Shown here: positions 48,239 to 56,554 of the stretch, piece by piece | Numbering within the stretch: the first letter of the stretch is position 1 | How the letters are laid out: every line of letters starts with the position of its first letter | Made by a program: the position numbers and the translations under genes | The notes under the pieces: model-generated | What the model saw: only the letters and a program-made list of their open reading frames with translations | Databases searched by the model: none | Told to the model about the DNA's origin: nothing | Source of the DNA: Geoglobus sp. UBA235 | Lineage (GTDB): Archaea > Halobacteriota > Archaeoglobi > Archaeoglobales > Archaeoglobaceae | Reading direction: 5' to 3' | Length of the DNA: 63,448 bases | NCBI GenBank assembly: GCA_002494725.1 | Contig: DACG01000008.1 | Location: 1-63,448 of the forward strand

Positions 48239-48701
48239 TGTAATTCACCAAAAGCCTCTTCTCTTCCTTAACAATTGATGCAACAAAATGGGTTCCTGTT
48301 TTTATAACACCTTCAATTGAGTGTATCTCCCTGAGAATTCTTTTCAGATCATCTCTGTCCTTTGCCTTTGCAACCACAATAAAGTCATAATCTCCCAGAA
48401 CATAGTACACTGCAAAAACTCCTGAAATTGAGGCAAGTCTTTCCCCTATCTCTTCTGCGGAGCTTGTATCGTATCTGACATTTACGAAGGTTATTGTAGT
48501 TATGTCAAGCCCAAGCTTCTGAGGATCAAGTTCAGCGAATATTCCTTTTATGAGCCCCATTCTCCTGTACTTTTTAAGCCTGTAATGGACCGTTGATCTG
48601 GACATTCCGGTTATCTCTGCAATCTCGTCCAGATTGCAGTTCCCGTTCTGCTCAATGCATTTCAGTATCTTGAGGTCCTTTTCCTCAAACTTTACCGTCA
48701 T
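48201..48701 (-). CDS. Lrp/AsnC-family regulator of the methyl-transfer region
   Basis: A 166-residue protein: helix-turn-helix NLDEIAEITGMSRSTVHYRLKKY and RAM domain FAVYYVLGDYDFIVVAKAKDRDDL. ATG 48701 follows GGAGGTGGGAGGC. It heads a leftward operon with a UroD-type gene and is divergent from the corrinoid operon. The 233-bp gap contains palindromes, so it is the best candidate for controlling this region. Confidence 0.9.
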   Translation of the reverse strand: MTVKFEEKDLKILKCIEQNGNCNLDEIAEITGMSRSTVHYRLKKYRRMGLIKGIFAELDPQKLGLDITTITFVNVRYDTSSAEEIGERLASISGVFAVYYVLGDYDFIVVAKAKDRDDLKRILREIHSIEGVIKTGTHFVASIVKEEKRLLVNYNEEDLKKLFCEK

Positions 48702-48824
48702 GCCTCCCACCTCCTTTATATTCAAACTTGTATAAAACTCTACCTGAACTATGTCAAATTTATTTTAGATTTTATCAAATTAACTTGTAACAGTATATAA
48801 CTGTACCGTTCCCATTCCGATTTA

Positions 48825-48841
48825 TTTTTGTCGAACAAAAA
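48825..48841. promoter_or_regulatory. Palindrome TTTTTGTCGAACAAAAA
   Basis: Seven-base arms around CGA, in the gap between the Lrp-type regulator and the corrinoid operon. A related palindrome (TTTTTGTCAAAAA) precedes tusA. Confidence 0.45.
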
Positions 48842-48861
48842 TTCAACAAAATCCAGCAATA

Positions 48862-48876
48862 TTTGGACAATATACA
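48862..48876. promoter_or_regulatory. TTTGGACAATAT motif upstream of the corrinoid operon
   Basis: Twelve bases identical to 44589-44600. AATTTAAATATGG (TATA box) follows at about 48891-48903, 33 bases before the ATG at 48935. Confidence 0.5.
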
Positions 48877-48934
48877 GTTTATCTGGATAAAATTTAAATA
48901 TGGTGATTTTGCTATGATTAATTGGGTGGATATC

Positions 48935-49960
48935 ATGAACTCGAAAGAGAGAATTAAGAGAATTTTTTCGAAGGAAAAGGTGGATAGAGTTGCGTGTTTC
49001 AGCGGAATGGGGAATGTGACTGTTGAAGGCCTGAAGAGATACGATTACGCATTCTATGAGATACACCTTGATGCTGAGAAGATGGCAAATGCTGCATGCA
49101 CAAGCTACGAGCTTTACGGCTTTGAATGTGCAATTGCTCCTTTTGATCTTGGCATTGAGGCCGAGGTGCTTGGGGCTGAAATGAACTTCTACACTCACAA
49201 GGGAAAGGAGGACATAGTCTATCCAACCGTCAGGAAAAAGGCAATAGAGGACCCGGGGGATCTGTCAGTTCCTGAGGGAATAACTGAGAAGGGCAGAGTG
49301 CCTGTAGTTCTTGAAGCTCTTGATATAATGCAGAGGAAGGTTGGCGATGATGTGCCTGTTGCAACATACATCCTGGGGCCTTACACGCTTGCGGGTCAGA
49401 TAATGGATCTTGAAAAACTGCTGAAGATGTCCTTCAAAAAGCCGGATGAAATAAACGCTCTTCTATCATCTCTTGCAGATTTTCTTGTGGAACTCGGAAA
49501 CATATACTTTGATGCGGGAATTGATTACCTGACCGTCAGAGAGATGGGTGCTCCAACAGATGTTCTAAGTCCGAGAATGTTCAGAAATCTGATTCTACCC
49601 CATTTAAAGGAGGTTTTTTCCGGAATAAAGAAGCCAAGCGTTCTTCACATATGCGGGGATACAAACATAATTGTGGAGCTCATGTGGGAAAGTGGTGCAA
49701 CAGCAATAAGCGTTGAGCAGAAGAATGATGTTGCAAAAACAAGAGAAAAGCTTGGGGATGAAGCAATAATATTTGGAAATATAGATCCATTTGGAACCCT
49801 TGTTCAGGGAAGTCCTGATGACATAAGAGGTGCTGTGAAGGCTGCAATTGATGGTGGTGTCGATTCTGTATGGCCCGGGTGTGATATATGGCCCGCAGTT
49901 CCAAAGGAGAACATGATAGCGTACGTTAAGGCTGTTGAGGAATTTGGAAAGAGGGAGTGA
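48935..49960 (+). CDS. UroD/MtaA-family methyltransferase of the corrinoid operon (MtoB-like candidate)
   Basis: A 341-residue protein: start MNSKERIKRIFSKEKVDRV, zinc ligands LHICGDTN and WPGCDIWPA, barrel GIDYLTVREMGAPTD. It directly precedes the corrinoid protein gene, so it most likely methylates that protein from the operon's substrate. Methoxydotrophic archaea use a comparable MtoB. ATG 48935 follows GGGTGGATATC. The true donor (methoxyaromatic, methylamine or other) cannot be read from the sequence. Confidence 0.85.
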   Translation: MNSKERIKRIFSKEKVDRVACFSGMGNVTVEGLKRYDYAFYEIHLDAEKMANAACTSYELYGFECAIAPFDLGIEAEVLGAEMNFYTHKGKEDIVYPTVRKKAIEDPGDLSVPEGITEKGRVPVVLEALDIMQRKVGDDVPVATYILGPYTLAGQIMDLEKLLKMSFKKPDEINALLSSLADFLVELGNIYFDAGIDYLTVREMGAPTDVLSPRMFRNLILPHLKEVFSGIKKPSVLHICGDTNIIVELMWESGATAISVEQKNDVAKTREKLGDEAIIFGNIDPFGTLVQGSPDDIRGAVKAAIDGGVDSVWPGCDIWPAVPKENMIAYVKAVEEFGKRE

Positions 49961-49970
49961 GGTGATAGGT

Positions 49971-50648
49971 ATGGTGGATGAGGAAAAGAGAAAGGACATT
50001 CTTGAGAGATTGAAGAAGGGAGTTGTTGAGTTTGACGAGGATATGGTTAGGGAGGCTGCACAGGAGGCTCTGGATGTTGGTATGGATGCCCTCGATGCAA
50101 TAATGAACGGGCTTGTTGCAGGAATGGAGGAGGTTGGTGAGCTGTTTGACAAGGGGGAGTACTTCGTTCCAGAGGTGCTGATGTGTGCAGATGCCCTCTA
50201 CGCCGGACTTGACATTCTCAAGCCCCATGTCAAGAAGGAGGACATAAAGGTATCCGGACAGGTGGTCATAGGAGTTGTTGAAGGTGATGTGCATGACATC
50301 GGTAAGAACCTGGTTAAGATGATGTTCGAGGTTGCTGGCTTTGAGGTCATAGATCTGGGCAAAGATGTCCCTCTTGAAAAGTTCGTTGAGGAGTCTCTCA
50401 ACACGAAGGCTGACATAGTTGCCCTGTCAGCAATGATGACCACGACCATGCTCGGAATGCCGAAGGTCATAGAGATGATCAGGGAGAAAAATCCAAATGC
50501 AAAAATCCTGATTGGTGGTGCTCCTGTCTCCAAGGAGTCTGCAGAGAAGTGGGGAGCAGATGGGTGGGCTCCAGATGCAACAAATGCTGTTAAGGAAGCG
50601 ATAAACATGGTCAAGGGGTTGAAGAAGGAGGTCATGGGCGAAGAGTGA
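49971..50648 (+). CDS. Corrinoid protein (MtaC/MtoC-like)
   Basis: A 225-residue protein: an N-terminal helical cap domain (residues 1-90, LVAGMEEVGELFDKGEYFVPEVLM) and a cobalamin domain with EGDVHDIGKN (DXHXXG; His is the lower cobalt ligand), VALSAMMTTTM and ILIGGAPVS. It carries the methyl group. ATG 49971 follows GAGTGAGGTGATAGGT; it starts ten bases after the methyltransferase gene. Confidence 0.92.
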   Translation: MVDEEKRKDILERLKKGVVEFDEDMVREAAQEALDVGMDALDAIMNGLVAGMEEVGELFDKGEYFVPEVLMCADALYAGLDILKPHVKKEDIKVSGQVVIGVVEGDVHDIGKNLVKMMFEVAGFEVIDLGKDVPLEKFVEESLNTKADIVALSAMMTTTMLGMPKVIEMIREKNPNAKILIGGAPVSKESAEKWGADGWAPDATNAVKEAINMVKGLKKEVMGEE

Positions 50649-50660
50649 TCCGGTGGTTCT

Positions 50661-52556
50661 ATGGCCTCAAAGCACAAAATCATTTTTCAGCCAGAAGGGA
50701 AAAGAGGTGAGTTTGTAGAGGGTACAACGATACTCGACGCTGCAAGAGATGTTGGGGTAGACATCGAGGCAATATGCGGTGGAAAGCTTACTTGCGGAAA
50801 GTGCCAGGTGATAATAGAACAGGGAATGGAGAACCTATCTCCTGTAACGGATGACGAGAAAAGGCTTCTGGACAGGAGAAAGGCTGGAAAGAACTACAGA
50901 CTTGCCTGTGTGACTAAATTTTACGGAGATGTTGTGGTTTACGTGCCGGAAGAGAGCAGAGGTGGTGAGCAGATAATTCTGAAAGAGGGTGTTGAGCTAT
51001 CTGTTGCAATAAATCCTGCTGTGAAGAAGTACTACCTTGAGCTCCCAAAGCCCCACTTGAAGGATGATCTCGGGGACTTTGAGAGAGTTCTTGCAGCTCT
51101 AAGGGAGGATTACGGAATAGGAGATGTGGAAATCGATTACGAGGTTCTCAGGAAAATGCCGGATGTTCTGAGAGATTCCGACTGGAAGGTTACTGTTTCG
51201 ATATGGAATGATAAGGAGATAATAGACATTCAGCCCGGCTACAAAGCTGAAGAATCATACGGGCTGGCTGTGGACATAGGCACAACAACAGTTGTTGGAT
51301 ATCTCACAGATCTGAGAACTGGGAAAGTGATGGCAGTTGACAGCATGATGAATCCCCAGGTGACCTACGGAGAGGATGTGATGTCGAGGATAACGTATGC
51401 GATGCAGTATGAGGATGGGCTTGAGAAGTTAAATCAGAAGATAGTGGATGGGCTTAACAAAATTCTCGAGAACGTCTGCAGAGAAGCAGGAATATCAACT
51501 GAAGAGGTCTGCGAAATGACTGTGGTCGGAAACACGGGAATGCACCACATATTTTTGAAGATAAACCCGCAGCACATTGCCATAGCACCTTACGTTCCTG
51601 CACTTCACTGTTCTCATGATGTCAAGGCGAGAGATCTGGGTCTAAACATAACAAAGGGCGGGTATGTTCACGTTCTGCCAATTGAAGCAGGATGGGTTGG
51701 GGCAGATAACGTTGCGGTTCTGATTGCAACAGAACCGTACAATCAGGAGGAGATGTGCCTTGTCATCGACATAGGGACAAATGGAGAAATTGTGCTTGGC
51801 AACAGGGAAAAGCTTGTCTCATGCTCCGCTGCTGCTGGCCCTGCTTTGGAGGGGGCCCACATAAAGCATGGAATGAGGGCTGCAACGGGAGCAATTGAGA
51901 AGATAAGAATCGATCCCGAAACCCTTGAACCTGAGTACAAGACCATAGGCAACGCTCCACCAAGAGGTATATGTGGTTCCGGAATAATTGACGCTGCTGC
52001 TGAACTTTACAGAGCTGGGATTGTGAAGAAGAACGGCAGGTTCAACTTGGATCTTGACAGTCCAAGGGTTAGAGAGGTGGATGGAACTCCTGAGTATGTG
52101 ATTGCCTGGGCTGATGAGACATCTATAGGCCATGATATCGTCATGACCCAGAAGGACATCAGGGAGATTCAGCTTGCAAAGGGTGCGATGTGTGCTGGAG
52201 CACACATTTTGATGAAGGAGCTTGATGTGGAGCATGTGGACAGGGTGATAGTGGCTGGAGCCTTTGGGAACTACATTGACAAAATCTCAGCTCTTATAAT
52301 AGGTCTCGTGCCCGACGTTCCTGTTGAGAGAATCGAGTCTGTTGGAAACGCTGCTGGAGTTGGTGCGAGAATTGCCCTGATAAGCAGGGAAAAAAGAGAG
52401 GAGGCAAACAGAATAGCGAGAAATGTTGAGCACATCAAGCTTGCAGTACATCCAAGCTTTGAGAAGGAGTTCTCAATGGCCATGTACTTCCCCCACATGG
52501 ATAGGAAAAGGTATCCGAGTCATGAAGAGGTTTTGAAAATGAGAGGTGCTGAATGA
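50661..52556 (+). CDS. RACo-type reductive activator of corrinoid proteins (MtoD-like)
   Basis: A 631-residue protein. An N-terminal 2Fe-2S ferredoxin (CGGKLTCGKCQV plus LACV), a linker domain, and an ASKHA-type ATPase domain (GLAVDIGTTTVVGYLTDL, VIDIGTNGEIVLG, GICGSGIIDAAAELY). Such proteins use ATP to reduce inactive Co(II) corrinoids back to Co(I). It follows the corrinoid gene by 12 bases and overlaps the MtrH-like gene. Confidence 0.92.
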   Translation: MASKHKIIFQPEGKRGEFVEGTTILDAARDVGVDIEAICGGKLTCGKCQVIIEQGMENLSPVTDDEKRLLDRRKAGKNYRLACVTKFYGDVVVYVPEESRGGEQIILKEGVELSVAINPAVKKYYLELPKPHLKDDLGDFERVLAALREDYGIGDVEIDYEVLRKMPDVLRDSDWKVTVSIWNDKEIIDIQPGYKAEESYGLAVDIGTTTVVGYLTDLRTGKVMAVDSMMNPQVTYGEDVMSRITYAMQYEDGLEKLNQKIVDGLNKILENVCREAGISTEEVCEMTVVGNTGMHHIFLKINPQHIAIAPYVPALHCSHDVKARDLGLNITKGGYVHVLPIEAGWVGADNVAVLIATEPYNQEEMCLVIDIGTNGEIVLGNREKLVSCSAAAGPALEGAHIKHGMRAATGAIEKIRIDPETLEPEYKTIGNAPPRGICGSGIIDAAAELYRAGIVKKNGRFNLDLDSPRVREVDGTPEYVIAWADETSIGHDIVMTQKDIREIQLAKGAMCAGAHILMKELDVEHVDRVIVAGAFGNYIDKISALIIGLVPDVPVERIESVGNAAGVGARIALISREKREEANRIARNVEHIKLAVHPSFEKEFSMAMYFPHMDRKRYPSHEEVLKMRGAE

Positions 52557-53497
52557 TGTTCAGAATTGAGAAAAATCAGAAGGTTGTTGAGATCGGAAAT
52601 GTTAAGGTTGGAGGTAGAGGGGAAAATCCCGTTGTGCTTGTTGGAACGATGTTCTATACGGGTCACAAAATAGTTGAGAAGAGAAAAGAAGGGAAGTTTG
52701 ACAGGGAAAGGGCTGAGAAGCTGATAAACATGCAGGAAACCTTCAGCGATGAGACAGGCATTCCATCGATGCTTGATATCGTTGCATTATCAGAGCAGGA
52801 GTTCATAAGGTACATCGATTTTGTTTCAGAAGTCACGGACATGCCCTTCATGATAGATGCATGGAAGATTCCTCCCAAAATCGGGGCAGCAAGATACGTG
52901 AAGGAGGTAGGACTTGAGGACAGAGTCATTTACAACTCTCTATCACCATGGAGTGAGGACATGGAGAAAGAGGTGAATGAGCTGAGAGAAATAGGGCTGA
53001 AACACGGTCTTACCGTTGCCTACAACATGGCAGATCCCAGTGTTGAGGGAAGAATAACTCTCCTTAAAGATACACTTCTTCCCGCATTGGAGAGAGCTGG
53101 CTTCGAGAACATACTGATTGACACCTCAGTCCTAAACACACCTGCAATAGCATTTTCACTTATTGCATGCAAGAAAATTAAGGAGGAATTCGGCCATCCT
53201 GTGGGGTGTGCCCCATCCAATGGCACTGATATGTGGAAGATGCCCAGAGAGAAGTGGGGCAGCCTTGGATTTGCTGCTGTTGACAGTGCAGCTCATGCAG
53301 TGACGGCACTGCTCTGGAACGATTTCATTCTGTATGGGGCTATTGAGAATGCAAAATGGGTTTTTCCAGCTGTTGCAACAGCCAATGCGATACTTGCAAC
53401 CTTCATTTATGATGAGACAGGGGAGATTCCCGGAGACATGCATCCCCTGAACAGACTTTTTCCGGAATTTGTGGAGGAGTTGAAGGGGAAAAAGTAA
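52553..53497 (+). CDS. MtrH-like methyltransferase (MtoA-like candidate)
   Basis: A 314-residue TIM-barrel protein like the MtrH subunit of the tetrahydromethanopterin S-methyltransferase: PVVLVGTMFYTGHKIVE, INMQETFSDETGIPSMLDI and GCAPSNGTDMWK are the family marks. It moves the methyl group from the corrinoid protein to tetrahydromethanopterin. The genome's core Mtr complex is not in this window; this is an accessory, operon-borne form. ATGA overlap with the activator gene. Confidence 0.88.
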   Translation: MMFRIEKNQKVVEIGNVKVGGRGENPVVLVGTMFYTGHKIVEKRKEGKFDRERAEKLINMQETFSDETGIPSMLDIVALSEQEFIRYIDFVSEVTDMPFMIDAWKIPPKIGAARYVKEVGLEDRVIYNSLSPWSEDMEKEVNELREIGLKHGLTVAYNMADPSVEGRITLLKDTLLPALERAGFENILIDTSVLNTPAIAFSLIACKKIKEEFGHPVGCAPSNGTDMWKMPREKWGSLGFAAVDSAAHAVTALLWNDFILYGAIENAKWVFPAVATANAILATFIYDETGEIPGDMHPLNRLFPEFVEELKGKK

Positions 53498-53550
53498 AAA
53501 GCCTTCTTCATTTATTTTCTAAATTACAGAATTAATAAGTGGTGGTTTTT

Positions 53551-54597
53551 ATGCTTTCTAAAAATGGCAAACATGATGGGAGTATATTCAGAATAGAATT
53601 TCTGATTGTGATATCAGCAATTCTGATTCTTGCTGTGATTTTTATGGGATGTTCCTCGGAAAAAACAGTTAATGTTGTCAAACTTTCTCCTCCTGACATG
53701 ATTGAGCAGATAAAGCTTGGAAAGATTGATGCATTTGTTGCCTGGGAGCCCTTTCCAAGCAAGGCGGTTAGAGATGGGTTCAGGGTTTTCATGAAATCCG
53801 GAGAGATATGGCCCAACCATCCATGCTGTGTTGTTGCCTACAGAACCGGAAAGGCAGATGATGAGATGCTGAAGGCACTTGTATGGGCTCATGTAAAGGC
53901 AACAAGATTCATCAAGAATCATGAAAACAGGGATAAGGTTGTTGAGTATGCCTCCCAGTTCACGGGGCTTGATAGGGAGACTGTGAGCATTGCCCTTGAA
54001 AACATAAGGTATGTTGAATACCCGGATGAGAAGGAATTTAGACACTATTACGAATTTCTGAAGGAGTCAAAGATACTGAAGAGATCTGTCTCGGAAATGG
54101 GATATGAAAGCGAAGATGCATTTTTTGGTGATTTTCTGAGAAAAGATATCTATCGGGAAGTTGTTGAGAAACTGAGCGAAAATCCAGACTACATTCCTGA
54201 AAAAGCGGGATCAATAAAACTTGGATACATCACTGCCGACTTGCACCATCTTGCACTGTATGTGGCGATGAAAGAGGGATACCTTGATGAGGTTTTTGAT
54301 AATGTTGAACTCAGGCAGTTTCCAAATGGCGTTGCAATAATGGAAGCCTTCAGACTTGGGGAGATTGATGCAGCCTATCTTGGCGGTGCACCTGCCACGC
54401 TCAAGAGGATAAATGATGGGATTGAGATAAGAATCGTGGCTGGAGTCAACAACGAAGGTTCTGCGATAATCGCTAAAGATGATATTGTGAAACCTGATGA
54501 TCTGGCAGGAAAAACCGTTGCCATTCCGGGATTTGGCACAGTTCAGGACTTTCTGATGAGAAAGGTGCTGGCAGAGGGAGGGTTGAAGCAGAGGTGA
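53551..54597 (+). CDS. NitT/TauT-type ABC binding protein, apparently circularly permuted
   Basis: A 348-residue lipoprotein (hydrophobic start and lipobox FMGCSS near residue 36). In this family the order is normally GY..D.HH.A..V ... GTVQD..LR, then PPDM...G.IDAF..WEPF ... PNHPCC. Here it is reversed: SPPDMIEQIKLGKIDAFVAWEPF and WPNHPCC come first (about residues 48-95), and KLGYITADLHHLALYVAMKEG through PGFGTVQDFLMRKVLAEG comes last (230-348). All parts occur once, so a circular permutation is the simplest reading. It would bind an organic anion or sulfonate-like compound outside the cell. ATG 53551 follows GGTGGTTTTT. Confidence 0.8.
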   Translation: MLSKNGKHDGSIFRIEFLIVISAILILAVIFMGCSSEKTVNVVKLSPPDMIEQIKLGKIDAFVAWEPFPSKAVRDGFRVFMKSGEIWPNHPCCVVAYRTGKADDEMLKALVWAHVKATRFIKNHENRDKVVEYASQFTGLDRETVSIALENIRYVEYPDEKEFRHYYEFLKESKILKRSVSEMGYESEDAFFGDFLRKDIYREVVEKLSENPDYIPEKAGSIKLGYITADLHHLALYVAMKEGYLDEVFDNVELRQFPNGVAIMEAFRLGEIDAAYLGGAPATLKRINDGIEIRIVAGVNNEGSAIIAKDDIVKPDDLAGKTVAIPGFGTVQDFLMRKVLAEGGLKQR

Positions 54598-55352
54598 ACA
54601 AGCTATACTCACTTTTTCTTTTTGTATTTCTCTGGTATCTTCTCTATTTTCTGAGGGTACTTCCAGCTCCCCACACAACAGCACTAACATTTCTCGAGCT
54701 TCTGATAATGGGTGACCCCGTCCTTGGAAGAAATCTGCTCGAGCACTCTGCATCAAGCCTTCTGAGGGTTCTGGCAGGTGCAGGGATCGCATTCATGATC
54801 TCGGTACCTCTCGGCATACTGATGTGGTATGAGAGATTCTACCACCTTTTTCATCCAATTCTGGAGGTTCTGAGACCAATCCCTCCCTTGGCATGGATTC
54901 CTCTTGCCTACATATTCTTCGCATCCTTTCCAAGCCCAACGGTGTTTGCTCAGATATTCATTGTCTTTGTTGGGGCATTCTTTCCGAGCTTTGTTTCAGT
55001 CTCTGATTATGCAAGAAACACACCTCCCGAATACATAGAGCTTGCAAGGGTTTTTGGGGCTGAAAGAAATCAGATCCTCAGGTACGTCGTAATCCCTTAT
55101 TCAATTCCGGGGATAATTACTGGTGTCAGAGTTGGTCTTGGTGTTGGATGGATGAGCATAATTGCTGCTGAGATGATTGCAACCTCAGGCTCGGGAATTG
55201 GATACTTCATAATGGTTATGTACGAGGTTGGAGGAAGGACACCTGAGATACTGTCAGGAATGGCGATGATTGGCCTGATCGGTTATGGTATGAATGCGTT
55301 GCTTCTCAGGATTGAGAGGAGATTTCCATGGCACTTGAGGTCAGAGGAATAA
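54594..55352 (+). CDS. ABC transporter permease (SsuC/TauC type)
   Basis: A 252-residue protein with six hydrophobic segments and the coupling (EAA) loop EYIELARVFGAERNQILRYVVIP. The GTG start overlaps the binding-protein stop by four bases. It pairs with the ATPase downstream. Confidence 0.9.
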   Translation: MNKLYSLFLFVFLWYLLYFLRVLPAPHTTALTFLELLIMGDPVLGRNLLEHSASSLLRVLAGAGIAFMISVPLGILMWYERFYHLFHPILEVLRPIPPLAWIPLAYIFFASFPSPTVFAQIFIVFVGAFFPSFVSVSDYARNTPPEYIELARVFGAERNQILRYVVIPYSIPGIITGVRVGLGVGWMSIIAAEMIATSGSGIGYFIMVMYEVGGRTPEILSGMAMIGLIGYGMNALLLRIERRFPWHLRSEE

Positions 55353-56041
55353 AAAAGAGCTTTGGAGATCTGAAAGTCTTGGATGGGATTGAATTCACTG
55401 TGGGGAAAGGGAAGTTTGCCTGCATAGTTGGAGAATCAGGATGCGGAAAGACCACTCTGCTGAGAATAATGGCGGGAATTGAAAGACCTGACGAGGGCAG
55501 CATCACCTATGATGGTCAGCCAGTCAAGACTGAAGATGTCGGGTACGTTTTTCAGGATGACAGGCTTCTTCCCTGGATGAGTGCACTGGAGAACATAAGG
55601 TTTGTTTTGAGAGTTAGAGGGATTGATGATGAGGCCATTGCGTTGAGGTACCTTGAGCTCGTTGGACTGAGGGGGTTTGAGAACTACTACCCTCACCAGC
55701 TCAGCGGTGGGATGAGGCAGAGGGTTGGAATATGCAGGGCTCTGGCCATCAATCCAAAAATCCTCCTTATGGATGAGCCCTTTGCAAGCCTTGATGCACA
55801 GACAAGAAACAGAATGCAGAAAGAACTCATCAGAATATGGGAAGGGGACAGGAAAACTGTTGTTTTTGTGACCCACAGCATAGATGAGGCAGTTTTTCTG
55901 GCCGACGAGATAATTGTACTATCAAAAAGACCGGCAAGAGTTGTCGAAATAGTGGAAATTGACATGAAGAGGCCAAGGGACAGAACTGACAGGGAATTTA
56001 CAGAATACAGAAAAAGGATAATGGAACATCTCTCGCCATGA
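55328..56041 (+). CDS. ABC transporter ATPase (SsuB/TauB type)
   Basis: A 237-residue ATPase: Walker A GESGCGKTT, Q-loop YVFQDDRLLPW, signature LSGGMRQRVGI, Walker B ILLMDEPFASLD, switch His in VTHSIDEA. It overlaps the permease gene by 25 bases. The same operon as the corrinoid genes suggests uptake of their substrate (inference). Confidence 0.92.
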   Translation: MALEVRGIKKSFGDLKVLDGIEFTVGKGKFACIVGESGCGKTTLLRIMAGIERPDEGSITYDGQPVKTEDVGYVFQDDRLLPWMSALENIRFVLRVRGIDDEAIALRYLELVGLRGFENYYPHQLSGGMRQRVGICRALAINPKILLMDEPFASLDAQTRNRMQKELIRIWEGDRKTVVFVTHSIDEAVFLADEIIVLSKRPARVVEIVEIDMKRPRDRTDREFTEYRKRIMEHLSP

Positions 56042-56043
56042 GT

Positions 56044-56544
56044 TCATTCCTCAAATTTCACAGGCTCGTAATTTCCGTCAAGCTCACTCAGAATGAGGAG
56101 ATATAGCAGATAGCTCAGCTTGTTGATCCACTCAACTGCACTCTCTCCAACCTTACCCTCTCTTCCAAGTCTCACAACCCACCTTTCAGCCCTTCTCACC
56201 GCGGCTCTGGCAATGCTCAGATAGGCTGTTGTCACATCCTGTTCGAGAACGATGAAACTCCCCGGCAATGGCGTCTCCTGCCTTAGTTCGTGAATCAGGG
56301 CTAAGAGATCCTCAACATCTCCTTCATGAATCATCCTTTTTCCCGAGCTTATCTCAGCACCGAGGTAGAACATCTTTTTCTGAATTGATGCGAGAATCTC
56401 CCTTGTTCTTCCGCTGGAGTGAACCTTTGCAACCCCAATTATTGCGTTCGCCTCATCTATGCTCCCAACAGCCCATATCTCATCACTGTCCTTTGGAACA
56501 CCGTTCTCCTTCAGGCTTCTTGTTGTGAGGGCATCCTTCATCAT
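56044..56544 (-). CDS. PduO-type cob(I)alamin adenosyltransferase
   Basis: A 166-residue protein with AVGSIDEANAIIGVAK, LEQDVTTAYLSIARAAVRRAERWVV and NKLSYLLYLLILSE, the PduO/MMAB motifs. It attaches adenosine to cobalamin for methylmalonyl-CoA mutase, encoded upstream in the same leftward operon. The usual N-terminal TxxGDxGxT ATP loop is not obvious; the protein starts DALTTRSLKENGVPKDS. GGTG precedes ATG 56544. Confidence 0.85.
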   Translation of the reverse strand: MMKDALTTRSLKENGVPKDSDEIWAVGSIDEANAIIGVAKVHSSGRTREILASIQKKMFYLGAEISSGKRMIHEGDVEDLLALIHELRQETPLPGSFIVLEQDVTTAYLSIARAAVRRAERWVVRLGREGKVGESAVEWINKLSYLLYLLILSELDGNYEPVKFEE

Positions 56545-56554
56545 GCAGCTGCAC

